Assembly (NCBI GenBank): GCA_963783245.1 | Contig: CAWAMS010000004.1 | Coordinates: forward strand, 434,001 to 498,000 | DNA length: 64,000 nucleotides | From: Bog-473 sp963783245 | GTDB taxonomy: Bacteria; Actinomycetota; Acidimicrobiia; Acidimicrobiales; RAAP-2 | Direction of reading: 5' to 3' | In this document: positions 8,895 to 16,998 of the stretch, piece by piece | How the letters are laid out: every line of letters starts with the position of its first letter | How positions within the stretch are numbered: position 1 is the stretch's first letter | The notes under the pieces: generated by a model | Database searches by the model: none | What the model saw: only the letters and a program-made list of their open reading frames with translations | What the model was told of the DNA's origin: nothing | Position numbers and translations under genes: made by a program

Positions 8895-10076
8895 GTGGCA
8901 GTAAATGGATGGTTGGCCGCCGACAGCGACATGCACGTGATGGAGCCGGCGGATCTGTGGCAGCGCTACATGGATCCACGGTGGGGCCACGCCATCCCGG
9001 TCGGGCTGGAGGAGATCGAGCGCGACATGCGGGTCCGGGTGAAGAACGAGGTCATGCTCCGTTTGGGTCGCATGCGCCCACAGGCCGAAGGGCGAGCGTG
9101 GAAAGCCGACCAGGATTCGTCGTTCGTGCACGCCGAAGCGCAGCGTTGGGACGCCGCCTCCCAGGTGATGGCCATGGAGATGGAACACCTGGATTCGACC
9201 GTGCTCTTTCCGAGCCGGGGTCTCTTCGTGCTGTCGATGCAGAGCGTGGAGCACATCGGGCCGAACGGTCTCGAGCCAGAGCTCGCAACAGCCATCTCCC
9301 AGGGGTACAACGACTGGATGGCCGATTTCGTGGCCGATTGCGAGCGCCCCGGCCGCGTCTTCGGCGCCGCCATGCTCGCCCCGCATGACGTGGGGAAGGC
9401 CGTGGACGAGCTGGCGCGCAACGTCGAGCGTGGGTTCGTCGCTGCCTTCCTCACCCCGGGCCTGGTGGACAATCTACCGTGGCACGACAAGAAGTACGAC
9501 CCCTTGTGGGCCGAAGCGGAACGCCTCAATGTGCCCGTCTGTTTCCACGGCGGGGGCATCTGCTCGCTGAAGCCCGACTTTGCCTTCAGCGAGCAGCTCG
9601 ACAAGCTCATGTTGTGGCATCCGTTCAACCAGCCGCTGGGCATCATGTTCGTCGCCACCTGCTTCACCTCGGGCGGGATACTCGAGCGCTTTCCGACCCT
9701 GCGGATCGGCCTCCTCGAGGGCAACTGCTCGTGGGCACCCTTCATGGCGTACCGGCTCGACGAGCACTGGGAGTGGACCGGGAGGTTCGAGGCACCGGAG
9801 CTGCGCATGAAGCCTTCGGAGTATCTCGTGCGCAACTGTTACCTCTCGTGCGAGGCGGACGAGACGCCGGCGACCCACTACTTCGAAGACTTCGGCGACG
9901 ACAACATCGTCTTTTCGACCGACTATCCCCACGCTGATTCGAAGTTCCCTCACGCCACCAAGGCCTTCATGGAGCTTCCCTTCGACGACAGCACCAAGAA
10001 GAAGCTGTTGTGGGACAACTACGCCAAGCTCTACAACCTGCCCGACATCACACCAATGACAGTGGAGGAACGCTGA
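8895..10076 (+). CDS. Amidohydrolase family 2 (ACMSD-like metal-dependent hydrolase/decarboxylase)
   Basis: TIM-barrel metal enzyme, 393 residues, from GTG 8895 with GGAGG eight bases upstream. The N-terminal metal motif reads A-D-S-D-M-H-V-M-E-P. Later ligands are expected in C-F-H-G-G-G-I (His) and F-S-T-D-Y-P-H-A-D (Asp). The family contains hydrolases and non-oxidative decarboxylases, and the 'D-x-H-x2-E-P' subgroup is abundant next to acyl-CoA genes in actinobacteria. Its stop codon and the start of the CMD-like gene are one base apart, so the two are translationally linked. Two further members of the same subgroup occur in this window (18228-19421 and 21269-22690). Confidence 0.9.
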   Translation: MAVNGWLAADSDMHVMEPADLWQRYMDPRWGHAIPVGLEEIERDMRVRVKNEVMLRLGRMRPQAEGRAWKADQDSSFVHAEAQRWDAASQVMAMEMEHLDSTVLFPSRGLFVLSMQSVEHIGPNGLEPELATAISQGYNDWMADFVADCERPGRVFGAAMLAPHDVGKAVDELARNVERGFVAAFLTPGLVDNLPWHDKKYDPLWAEAERLNVPVCFHGGGICSLKPDFAFSEQLDKLMLWHPFNQPLGIMFVATCFTSGGILERFPTLRIGLLEGNCSWAPFMAYRLDEHWEWTGRFEAPELRMKPSEYLVRNCYLSCEADETPATHYFEDFGDDNIVFSTDYPHADSKFPHATKAFMELPFDDSTKKKLLWDNYAKLYNLPDITPMTVEER

Positions 10077-10077
10077 A

Positions 10078-10461
10078 ATGACTGACGAAACGGACTACGA
10101 CGCAGCCGGGGCGGCGATTCAGTCCCAACTCTGGGGCGAGCGGGTCGGCGGCTCGACGCCTCCGGCCATGCCCGGCGCAAAGCTCGCACCCGACTACTTC
10201 GCTCTGGTGCGCAAGTTCTGCTTCGGCATGTTCTGGAGCCGGCCCAATCTCGCACTGCGGGATCGCTCGCTGATCACGGTGGCGATGCTGGCCGTGCTCG
10301 GACGGCAAGAAGAGCTGGCGGGGCATCTTCGCGGCGCGCTGAACGTCGGGCTCAGCAAGGAAGAACTGGTCGAGGTCCTCATGCAGGCGGGCGTGTACGG
10401 CGGGGTTCCCGTGGGCGTGGCGGCGCTCAACACGGCTGGCCCGGTTCTCGGCACCGAGTAG
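10078..10461 (+). CDS. Carboxymuconolactone decarboxylase (CMD)-like protein
   Basis: All-alpha CMD/AhpD-like protein of 127 residues. The core shows R-D-R-S-L-I-T-V-A-M-L-A-V-L-G-R, the E-E-L-A-G-H-L-R-G-A pattern with the conserved Glu and His, and L-S-K-E-E-L-V-E-V-L-M-Q. The paired C-x2-C of AhpD peroxidases is absent, so a decarboxylase/isomerase-like or structural role is more likely than peroxide reduction. ATG 10078 follows the amidohydrolase stop by one base, which suggests coupled translation and a shared pathway step. The substrate is not known. Confidence 0.88.
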   Translation: MTDETDYDAAGAAIQSQLWGERVGGSTPPAMPGAKLAPDYFALVRKFCFGMFWSRPNLALRDRSLITVAMLAVLGRQEELAGHLRGALNVGLSKEELVEVLMQAGVYGGVPVGVAALNTAGPVLGTE

Positions 10462-10528
10462 CCCGCAACGGCGAGAGCGGGGTCGGCGGGACGGCGACGG
10501 CGACGGTCCCTGCCTGCTCCCGGTCCGG

Positions 10529-11446
10529 CTATTCCTCGACCGGCCCCAGCACCAGAGGGACACCGGTGAGACGCTCCATCACTTCGACGAGGTCGCTGAT
10601 GTCGTGGCCGCCCAGCCCCTGCGCCTTGGCGTACACCAGCATCTGGTGGATGGCCGAGGCGACGGGAAGCGGTACGGACGAGTCGCGTCCCAACTCGAGC
10701 ATGAGCCCGGCATCCTTGGCCGCCAGCTCCATGGCGAACTCGGGCGGCCTGCCTCTGGTCCCGATCTCGTCGACGCGCTTCTCGAGGTAGGAGTTGGCCC
10801 CGCCGGAGAACCGGACCATCTTGAGCAGGAGTTGGAGATCGATGTCGTTCCCGGCCGCCAGCGCGAGGCCTTCGAGCGAGACCCACATGGTGGTGAAGGC
10901 CATCAGGGAGTTCACGAGCTTGCCCACGTTGCCGGTCCCGAGAGCGCCGAGGTGGAACTGGCCGCGACCGAGTGCCTCGAAGTACGGGGCGACGCGCGCG
11001 ACCTGGTCGGAGTCGCCCCCGATGATGAAGACGAGCTGGCGGTTGCGTGAGCCGATGGCGCCGCCCGTCAGGGGCGCCTCGACGAGGTGGCATCCGCCGG
11101 CCGCCAGGCGTCGACCGACAGCGCGCACGGTGGCGGGGGAGTTGGTGGTGAGGTCGACGAGGAGCGAGCCGGCGGCCGCCCCGCGCAGCCATTCCTCCGA
11201 GACAGCGGCCATCACCTCGGGCGTCGGGAGAGAGAGGAAGGTGATGTCGGAGTTCGCGGCAACGTCCTCGGGCGATTTCCCGGCATGCGCCCCTGCCCCG
11301 ACCTGGGTGGCGAGCCGAGCCGGGTCGGTATCGAATGCGGTCACCGATTGGCCGTCCGCCAGGAGATTGGCACACATGCCGCTCCCGATGTTGCCGAGGC
11401 CGATGAACCCGATGCGTGCTTCTTTGTTGTCTGTGGTGTCCCCCAT
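10529..11446 (-). CDS. NAD(P)-dependent beta-hydroxyacid dehydrogenase (3-hydroxyisobutyrate dehydrogenase-like)
   Basis: Member of the 6-phosphogluconate/3-hydroxyisobutyrate dehydrogenase family, 305 residues. The Rossmann motif G-F-I-G-L-G-N-I-G-S-G-M starts about residue 12. The substrate loop reads D-L-T-T-N-S-P-A-T, the glycine loop A-P-L-T-G-G, and the catalytic Lys is in G-N-V-G-K-L-V-N-S-L-M. ATG 11446 is preferred because the conserved core begins about ten residues later; ATG 11464 would add six residues, and neither has a clear ribosome site. It converges with the CMD-like gene. It probably oxidises a 3-hydroxy acid released by the pathway. Confidence 0.88.
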   Translation of the reverse strand: MGDTTDNKEARIGFIGLGNIGSGMCANLLADGQSVTAFDTDPARLATQVGAGAHAGKSPEDVAANSDITFLSLPTPEVMAAVSEEWLRGAAAGSLLVDLTTNSPATVRAVGRRLAAGGCHLVEAPLTGGAIGSRNRQLVFIIGGDSDQVARVAPYFEALGRGQFHLGALGTGNVGKLVNSLMAFTTMWVSLEGLALAAGNDIDLQLLLKMVRFSGGANSYLEKRVDEIGTRGRPPEFAMELAAKDAGLMLELGRDSSVPLPVASAIHQMLVYAKAQGLGGHDISDLVEVMERLTGVPLVLGPVEE

Positions 11447-11552
11447 GGGCACAGCGTAGGGCATGGCGCGCTCGAATTTCTCGTGCCGCAAGAGCGGGGT
11501 GGAGGGAGCTCGGAGAGGCCGCTCGGCGGTAGGCCCGGCAGCCGTGTTCTCG

Positions 11553-12701
11553 TCTAGATCTTCCGGACCGAGAGTTGAGGTGACAGATGGACTCTGCGGT
11601 TGATGATTGTCATGCTGCCCTGTTTCTCTTGTGGTTGTCGAGGACCTGATGGGGTGTACGCCCGCGCATGTAGTCGCCGTGGTTGCGTCGACGATGGTGA
11701 TAGGTGATGAGCCAGGCATCGGCTTCGGCTTGGAGCTGGCGGATGGAGCGGAAGTGACGGCGGTGGAAGGCCGGACGCCAGCACTCTTGGAGGATGGTCT
11801 GGTGGAAGCGCTCACGCACCGCGTTGTGATTGGGAGAGCGAGCCGGGATCCGCTCGTGACGGAGTCCCTTGGCGAGCAGGTGGGACCGGAAGCTCGAGGC
11901 CACGTATTCGGGCCCGTTGTCAGTGAGGATGGCCCGGACCCGTACCCCATGGCGTCGATAGACCCGCAGCACCTGGTCGATGAAGCGCATGGTGTGGGTG
12001 TGGCGCACCGGCCCGAGGACGATGGCCACCACAGCCCAGCGGGTGAAGACGTCGATGGCGGTGAGCTGGTACACCTTGCCCACGCCCTTGAGCTTGCCGA
12101 TGTAGAAGCTGTCGAGGCAGATCAGCTCGCCGGGGCCGCCGCTGGCCAGGCAGAACCCGAAGGGCTCGTCTTTTCTCGCCGCCTCGGTCACCAGCCCCGT
12201 GCTCGCCGCGGTGATGGCCGCCGCCCGAGCCAGACGCTGTCGCGGGTTCCGAGCCCGTGGGCCACCAGGTGGCGCTGCACAGTGGACTTGGCGATCGAAA
12301 AGCCCCGGTCATCAAGCCGGTCGGCGTACTGGCGACAGCCGATGGTCGGCTCGACCACGGCCAGGGTCAGCAGGGCTTCGATGACATGGGTGGGGGTCGC
12401 TTCGGGCATCTGGGGCCGGCGCCGGCCCTTGGGCATCAAGGCGTCGAGACCGTAGCGATCGGCCACGCCCTTCCACTCGTAGTAGCGGGTCCGAGAGACG
12501 CCGAAGAGCCGGCACGTCTCGGCCACGTTCTTGGACTTGTCCGCATGTGCAAGCACGGCGAGGCGCCGTTGGTAGATGATCTCTGCTGGGGTGGTCATGG
12601 TGATGGACTCCTTGGCTCTGTGGAAGGAACCACAGAGTCCATCGCCGGACCCCTCAACGGGGTGGATGTGCAACCTCAACCTTGGGTCCGGAAGGTCTAG
12701 A
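11553..12701 (-). mobile_element. IS481-family insertion sequence with TCTAGA direct repeats
   Basis: The element itself spans 11559-12695 (1,137 bp) and is bounded by TCTAGA at 11553-11558 and at 12696-12701. Its terminal inverted repeats are 11559-11581 and 12673-12695, matching at 19 of 23 positions and sharing CTTCCGGACC and GTTGAGGT. Next to the IRs a further inverted motif, ATGGACTCTG followed by C/T-GGTT, occurs at both ends (about 11586 and 12640). IS481 is known to insert at NCTAGN and duplicate six bases, which TCTAGA fits exactly. It lies between the hydroxyacid dehydrogenase and an acyl-CoA dehydrogenase whose ATG is only four bases beyond the direct repeat. Confidence 0.88.
11610..12598 (-). 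CDS. IS481-family transposase, one frameshift
   Basis: DDE transposase of about 329 residues if repaired. The N-terminal part, from ATG 12598 (MTTPAEIIYQRRLAV), has a helix-turn-helix with C-R-L-F-G-V-S-R-T-R-Y-Y-E-W. The integrase core follows in another frame, with D in I-C-L-D-S-F-Y, D in I-L-T-D-N-G-P-E-Y and E in N-A-V-R-E-R-F about 35 residues later. The frames meet at about 12245, where one missing base in ACCCGCGACAG explains the break. Programmed -1 frameshifting is possible but is not usual in IS481. As it stands the copy is probably inactive, or its sequence is wrong by one base. Confidence 0.85.
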
Positions 12702-12705
12702 TTCG

Positions 12706-14018
12706 ATGACCACGGCGGGGGTGGAGGCGGCCGCTCGCACGGGGGAGCCACAGCCTTGGAGGACGGAGCGTTGGAGGACATCGAGATGTTCCGCCTTCGG
12801 GCGCGCGAGTGGCTCGCACGATCGATGCCGCCGCTGCCCGAGGGTGCGGACAATCAATCGCTCCTGCAGGCCGATGAATACGGGCTGCGCGCACGTGAAC
12901 TTCAGCACCGTCTCTTCGATGCGGGATTCGCCGGGCTGTGCTTTCCGATCGAGTACGGGGGACAGGGACTGAGCCGGGCCCATCAGCTCGTCTTCACGGA
13001 GGAGTCGGTGCAGTACCAGATGCCGGTGCTCCTCAACGTGCCGACGTTGTCGATTCTGGCACCGACGTTGCTCGACTTCGGCACCGAGGAGCAGAAGGAA
13101 CGCCATCTTCCGGCGATCATCCGCGGCGATGAGATCTGGGTGCAGATGCTCTCCGAACCGAGCGGCGGTTCCGATCTCGCCGGCCTCGTCACCCGGGCGG
13201 ATCGTGACGGCGATTCCTTCAGAGTGAACGGGTCCAAAATTTGGACGTCCGGCGCCTTCAGGGCCGACTACGCCCTGTGCCTCGTGCGCACCGAGTGGCA
13301 CGTTCCGAAACATCGCGGCCTCACGATGTTCATCGTGAAGATCCATCAGCCTCACATCGAGATCCACCGGATACAGCGCGTGAATCGCAACAGGGATTTC
13401 TGCCAGGAGTTCTTCGATGACCTGGTGGTGCCGGTCGGCGACGTCCTGGGGGAAGTGAACCAAGGGTGGACGGTGGCGTCACGTCTTCTGCAGCACGAGC
13501 GAGAAGCGGCCGGGGGTGGTTCAAAGTATGTCAGCGGCATCGCCTCGGGGAACGCCGAGGAGGGTGGCCAACAGACCGACCTCCTCACATTGGCAACTGC
13601 GACCGGGCAGGGCTCTGATCCCCGGATGCGCCAACTCGTCGCCGAGGCCGTGGTGAACGACAGGGTGCAGCGACAATTGATCGAGCGGGTGACGATGGGC
13701 ATGAAGAATGAGCACTTTCCGCCGCCTGCTGGCGCATTTCTCCGGCTCTTCGCAGCGATCAACGGCGAACGCCGCCACGACATCGGCCTCGAACTGGCCC
13801 GTGCGTCAGCCGGGGCGTGGTCCGATGCCGACCCGGCGGGAGAGTGGGGTGAACGGTACCTCTACCGTCAGGGAACCAGCCTGGCCGGAGGGAGCAACGA
13901 GATGCAGCGCAACCTGATCAGCGAGCGCGTGCTGCACATGCCCCGGGAGTACGCGGCGGACCTTGACAAGCCCTTTGACGAGGTGCGCCACAACGAGCCG
14001 GTGGAGCGCACCTCCTAG
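12706..14018 (+). CDS. Acyl-CoA dehydrogenase
   Basis: FAD-dependent acyl-CoA dehydrogenase of about 435 residues. Landmarks are E-Y-G-G-Q-G-L-S, the flavin-site stretch Q-M-L-S-E-P-S-G-G-S-D-L, N-G-S-K-I-W-T-S-G-A, and the C-terminal G-T-S-L-A-G-G-S-N-E-M-Q-R-N. The first 15-25 codons from ATG 12706 (MTTAGVEAAART) are in a different frame from the rest, so a one-base indel near 12750 is likely; otherwise translation would have to start at TTG or at ATG 12786. The IS481 direct repeat ends at 12701, so the native promoter and ribosome site have been displaced. The stop codon TAG at 14016-14018 is exactly where the IS630 elements inserted. Confidence 0.85.
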
Positions 14019-15106
14019 TGTCGTGAGTCGGAGATCCGCGCGCAATATGTAGCCAGCGTGTCCAGGATCTCGTCGGCGGTCTTGTGCCACACGAAGGGCT
14101 TTGGCTTGTCGTTCCACGTGTCGATCCAATAGGCGATCGACGCTTCGAGTTCTTTGGTCGAACGATGCGTGCCACGTCGAAGCCACTTGTTGGTCAGCTC
14201 GGCGAACCAGCGCTCGACCAGATTCATCCACGAGCTGTAGGTGGGCGTGAAGTGAAGGGTGAAGCGGGGATGGCGCAAGAGCCAGCGATGGATCTCGGGA
14301 GTCTTGTGGGTCGAGGAGTTGTCGACCACCACATGAATGTCGAGGTCTTCGGGCACACTGCGGTTGATGAGGTTCAAGAAACGTCTGAACTCAAGAGCAC
14401 GATGGCGTTCGGTCATGTCAGAGATGACCTGGCCCGAGGCGATGTCGAGTGCGGCGTAGAGATTGGTGGTGCCGCCTCGCACGTAGTCGTGGCTGCGTCG
14501 TTCGGGGAGTCCGGGGCGCAGTGGGAGCACCGGCGCCGTGCGGTCCAAGGCTTGTATCTGGGTCTTCTCGTCCACGCAGAGCACCAAGGCTCCTTCGGGG
14601 GGATTGAGATAAAGGCCCACGACATCGCGGACTTTCTCGACGAAGAGAGGGTCAGCAGAGAGCTTGAAGGAGTCGACCAGGTGCGGTTTGAGCCCGAAGG
14701 CCCGCCAGATGCGGCTCACCGCAGACTGGCTCATGCCGGTCGCCTTGGCCATAGACCGGGTCGACCAGTGGGTCGCATCGGTGGGCGTCTGTTCCAAGGT
14801 GGCGACAATCAAGGCTTCGACGTCATCGTCGGTGATCGAGCGCGGCACCCCTGGGCGGGGTTCGTCGTGTAACCCCTCCAGGCGATGCGTGATGAACCTT
14901 CGACGCCACTTCGACACCGTCGCTTCTGAAACCCCAAGACGACGCGACACCTCGCGGTTGGTCTGACCACTGGCGCACTCGAGCACGATGCGACACCGCA
15001 GGGCCAACGCCTGCGCGCTCTTTGGCCGACGTGCCCAACGCTCAAGCGTTTCACGCTCGTCGTCGGTCAGCACCAGCTCTGCTTTGGGCCTGCCCCGCTC
15101 TGCCAT
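14015..15106 (-). CDS. IS630-family transposase (element A)
   Basis: DDE transposase, 363 residues from ATG 15106. The N-terminal half has two helix-turn-helix regions (R-L-G-V-S-E-A-T-V-S-K-W and T-G-M-S-Q-S-A-V-S-R-I-W). The catalytic residues are D in L-C-V-D-E-K-T-Q-I, D in V-V-V-D-N-S-S-T-H-K and E in W-M-N-L-V-E-R-W-F. The reading frame is intact and runs through the terminal inverted repeat; its stop codon TAG is made by the target-site TA at 14016-14017. The protein is co-linear with, and by eye about 80% identical to, the transposase of element B. Its promoter region has been separated from the gene by the IS256-type insertion. Confidence 0.93.
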   Translation of the reverse strand: MAERGRPKAELVLTDDERETLERWARRPKSAQALALRCRIVLECASGQTNREVSRRLGVSEATVSKWRRRFITHRLEGLHDEPRPGVPRSITDDDVEALIVATLEQTPTDATHWSTRSMAKATGMSQSAVSRIWRAFGLKPHLVDSFKLSADPLFVEKVRDVVGLYLNPPEGALVLCVDEKTQIQALDRTAPVLPLRPGLPERRSHDYVRGGTTNLYAALDIASGQVISDMTERHRALEFRRFLNLINRSVPEDLDIHVVVDNSSTHKTPEIHRWLLRHPRFTLHFTPTYSSWMNLVERWFAELTNKWLRRGTHRSTKELEASIAYWIDTWNDKPKPFVWHKTADEILDTLATYCARISDSRH

Positions 15107-15144
15107 GACTGCCTCCCATCGTCGCCGATGAAAGGAAGAACGCG

Positions 15145-15153
15145 CGGACCCAG
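15145..15153. repeat. Target-site duplication, left copy (CGGACCCAG)
   Basis: Nine bases CGGACCCAG, repeated at 16948-16956. The two copies immediately flank the inverted-repeat ends of the IS256-type transposon. IS256-family elements make 8-9 bp duplications, so this fits insertion into the leader of IS630 element A. Confidence 0.75.
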
Positions 15154-15238
15154 ATGACGTCCCGCCGAGTGGTGGAGAAGCGATCCTCGGTCTGACGCGA
15201 TGGTAGGCGCGGAGAACCGTCAGTTCACGTCGAGAGAT

Positions 15239-15577
15239 TCAGCCCCAAAAGACGCAGGTGGGGTCCACACCAATCTCGTCGAGGATCACGTTGATGGGCT
15301 GGTTGGTGTCAAGGTCGAAGTACATGGTCCACTTGCCGTAGCGGTCGCCGAAGTAGAGCGTCCAGGTGCCATCGCCTTCGTAGCGGAGCTGGGCGATGGG
15401 CATCTTGGTCCACTCGCCGGGCGCGCCGCGCCACACGGGTCGGCATTCATGGATGGAGACGGTCTTGCCCCGAGTGGTGACCTCGAGGCGCACCTCGTCT
15501 TGGAATTTGGCGGGTACCCGTTCACGGCACCACCGCCTGACCTTTTCGACATCGATCTCGGGGAGGACGACGGCCAC
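15239..15577 (-). CDS. DUF3024 protein (transposon passenger)
   Basis: A 112-residue protein from ATG 15577 reading MAVVLPEIDVEKVRRWCRER, with W-T-K-M-P-I-A-Q-L-R-Y, W-T-L-Y-F-G-D-R-Y-G-K-W and the terminal D-P-T-C-V-F-W-G. This layout (R-W-C near the start, W-T-L-Y-x-x-D in the middle, F-W-G at the end) is that of DUF3024, a small actinobacterial family of unknown function. The gene sits 18 bp downstream of the transposase stop and inside the transposon's inverted repeats, so it moves with the element. No function should be assumed; a role in transposition or in protecting the element are possibilities. Confidence 0.85.
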   Translation of the reverse strand: MAVVLPEIDVEKVRRWCRERVPAKFQDEVRLEVTTRGKTVSIHECRPVWRGAPGEWTKMPIAQLRYEGDGTWTLYFGDRYGKWTMYFDLDTNQPINVILDEIGVDPTCVFWG

Positions 15578-15595
15578 CCCGAAAGGCTAACGACC

Positions 15596-16843
15596 TCAAC
15601 CGGCTAGAGGTCTACTTTCGAGGGCGTCCTCGGAGGCCTCGGCAATGGCCGCCTTCTCGTTGCGGCGGAGCTGGGCCATAGAGGTCTCCGACAGATAGCG
15701 ACGCTCGGCCACCTGCCACTCGTCATGGGTCTCCACCACCACCGCGGTCACCAAGCGTTCGACCGCCTTGTCGTTCGGGAACACCCCGACCACGTCGGTG
15801 CGGCGTTTGATCTCCCGGTGGAGGCGTTCCAAGGGATTCGATGACCACACCTTGCGCCAGTGGGACTCTGGGAACGCCGAGAAGGCCAAGAGGTCTTCTT
15901 TGGCGTCGGTGAGCATGGCGGCGACTTCTGGAAACTGGCCCTCGAGCGTGGTGACGATCCGGTCGAACTGCTCGCGGACTGAGGAGGCGTCGGGCTGGGC
16001 GAAGATCGTCTGGATGGCGGCGATGACCATGTGGGTGTTGTTCCGCTTGACCCGGGACAAGACGTTGCGCATGAAGTGCACCCGGCACCGTTGCCAGGCC
16101 GAGCCGACCATCACCGCCTCGATGGCCTTTTTCAGGCCCAGGTGCTGGTCAGAGATGACCAGGCGGACCCCTTTGAGCCCTCTGGCCCGAAGCGAGCGCA
16201 AGAACTCGGTCCAAAAGGCCCCGTCCTCTGAGTGACCGACGGCACAGCCCAGAACTTCGCGGTTCCCGTCCATCGAGACCCCTGTCGCCACCACCACCGC
16301 ACGCGAGACAACCTGATGGTCGACCCGGCCCTTCAGGTAGGTGGCATCCAAAAACACATAGGGGAACTCCACGTGGGCGAGGGATCGCGAACGAAATGCT
16401 CCCAGCTGCTCGTCGAGCTCACTGCAGATCCGGCTGACCTCGGACTTGGAGATGCCGGACTCAAGGCCGAGCGCCGCCACCAGGTCGTCGACCTTCCTGG
16501 TGGAGACCCCGTGCACGTAGGCCTCCATCACTACGGCAAACAGCGCCCGGTCGATCCGCCGGCGGCGCTCGAGAATGCTCGGGAAGAAGCTGCCTTGGCG
16601 GAGCTTGGGGATCTTCAGATCCACGTCCCCGGCTTTGGTCGACAGCAATCGATCACGGGTGCCGTTGCGCTGGGTCGTGCGAGTACTCGACCGTTCGAAC
16701 CGCTCGGCTCCGATCTGGGCGGTGGCCTCGGCGTCGATGAGGGCTTGGAGCATGATCTCCACGCCCCGACGCACGACGTCGATGTCTCCGCCGGCACGGA
16801 CAGCGTCGAGCAGTTCGTTCAGGTCACAATTGGTGATGGTCAC
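15596..16843 (-). CDS. IS256-family (mutator-type) transposase
   Basis: DDE transposase of 415 residues. The start is GTG 16843 (VTITNCDLNELLD), chosen because AAGGAGG lies just upstream. Visible motifs: Q-R-N-G-T-R-D-R-L-L near residue 75, then the catalytic Asp in F-L-D-A-T-Y-L-K-G-R, the second Asp in V-I-S-D-Q-H-L-G-L-K-K-A, and the Glu in N-P-L-E-R-L-H-R-E-I-K-R-R, the hallmark of this family. The frame is intact and the protein full length, so this copy may still be active. Its stop lies 18 bp before the DUF3024 start on the same strand. Confidence 0.93.
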   Translation of the reverse strand: MTITNCDLNELLDAVRAGGDIDVVRRGVEIMLQALIDAEATAQIGAERFERSSTRTTQRNGTRDRLLSTKAGDVDLKIPKLRQGSFFPSILERRRRIDRALFAVVMEAYVHGVSTRKVDDLVAALGLESGISKSEVSRICSELDEQLGAFRSRSLAHVEFPYVFLDATYLKGRVDHQVVSRAVVVATGVSMDGNREVLGCAVGHSEDGAFWTEFLRSLRARGLKGVRLVISDQHLGLKKAIEAVMVGSAWQRCRVHFMRNVLSRVKRNNTHMVIAAIQTIFAQPDASSVREQFDRIVTTLEGQFPEVAAMLTDAKEDLLAFSAFPESHWRKVWSSNPLERLHREIKRRTDVVGVFPNDKAVERLVTAVVVETHDEWQVAERRYLSETSMAQLRRNEKAAIAEASEDALESRPLAG

Positions 16844-16947
16844 TGGGTGCCTCCTTGGTTGAGCTTGCTGGTTCAACCGAAGATCACCCGGTGGCCACCT
16901 CAAAGTGGTGGACCCCCAGGAACTACACCACTCAAGGGGACATCAAC

Positions 16948-16956
16948 CGGACCCAG
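16948..16956. repeat. Target-site duplication, right copy (CGGACCCAG)
   Basis: Second copy of the nine-base sequence at 15145-15153. It separates the right inverted repeat of the IS256-type transposon from the detached 5' end of IS630 element A. Confidence 0.75.
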
Positions 16957-16998
16957 GGGAAAATTCCTATATCTAAAAGAATCTCCGACTCACGACAC

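Larger units (their letters stand above)
15154..16947 (-). mobile_element. IS256-type transposon carrying a DUF3024 passenger gene
   Basis: 1,794 bp between 9-bp direct repeats CGGACCCAG. The terminal inverted repeats lie at about 15155-15177 and 16923-16945: TGACGTCCC...GAGTGGTGGAG on the left against TGATGTCCC...GAGTGGTGTAG on the right, 18 of 23 matching. It contains a mutator-type transposase (15596-16843) and a DUF3024 gene (15239-15577), both on the minus strand. IS256 elements normally carry only a transposase, so the DUF3024 gene inside the inverted repeats is a passenger. The boundaries rest on manual comparison and could move by one or two bases. Confidence 0.8.

Noticed and set aside
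12188..12250. Programmed -1 frameshift signal in the IS481 transposase
   Set aside because: No slippery heptamer such as A-AAA-AAG is present and IS481 usually has one frame; a single missing base is the simpler reading.
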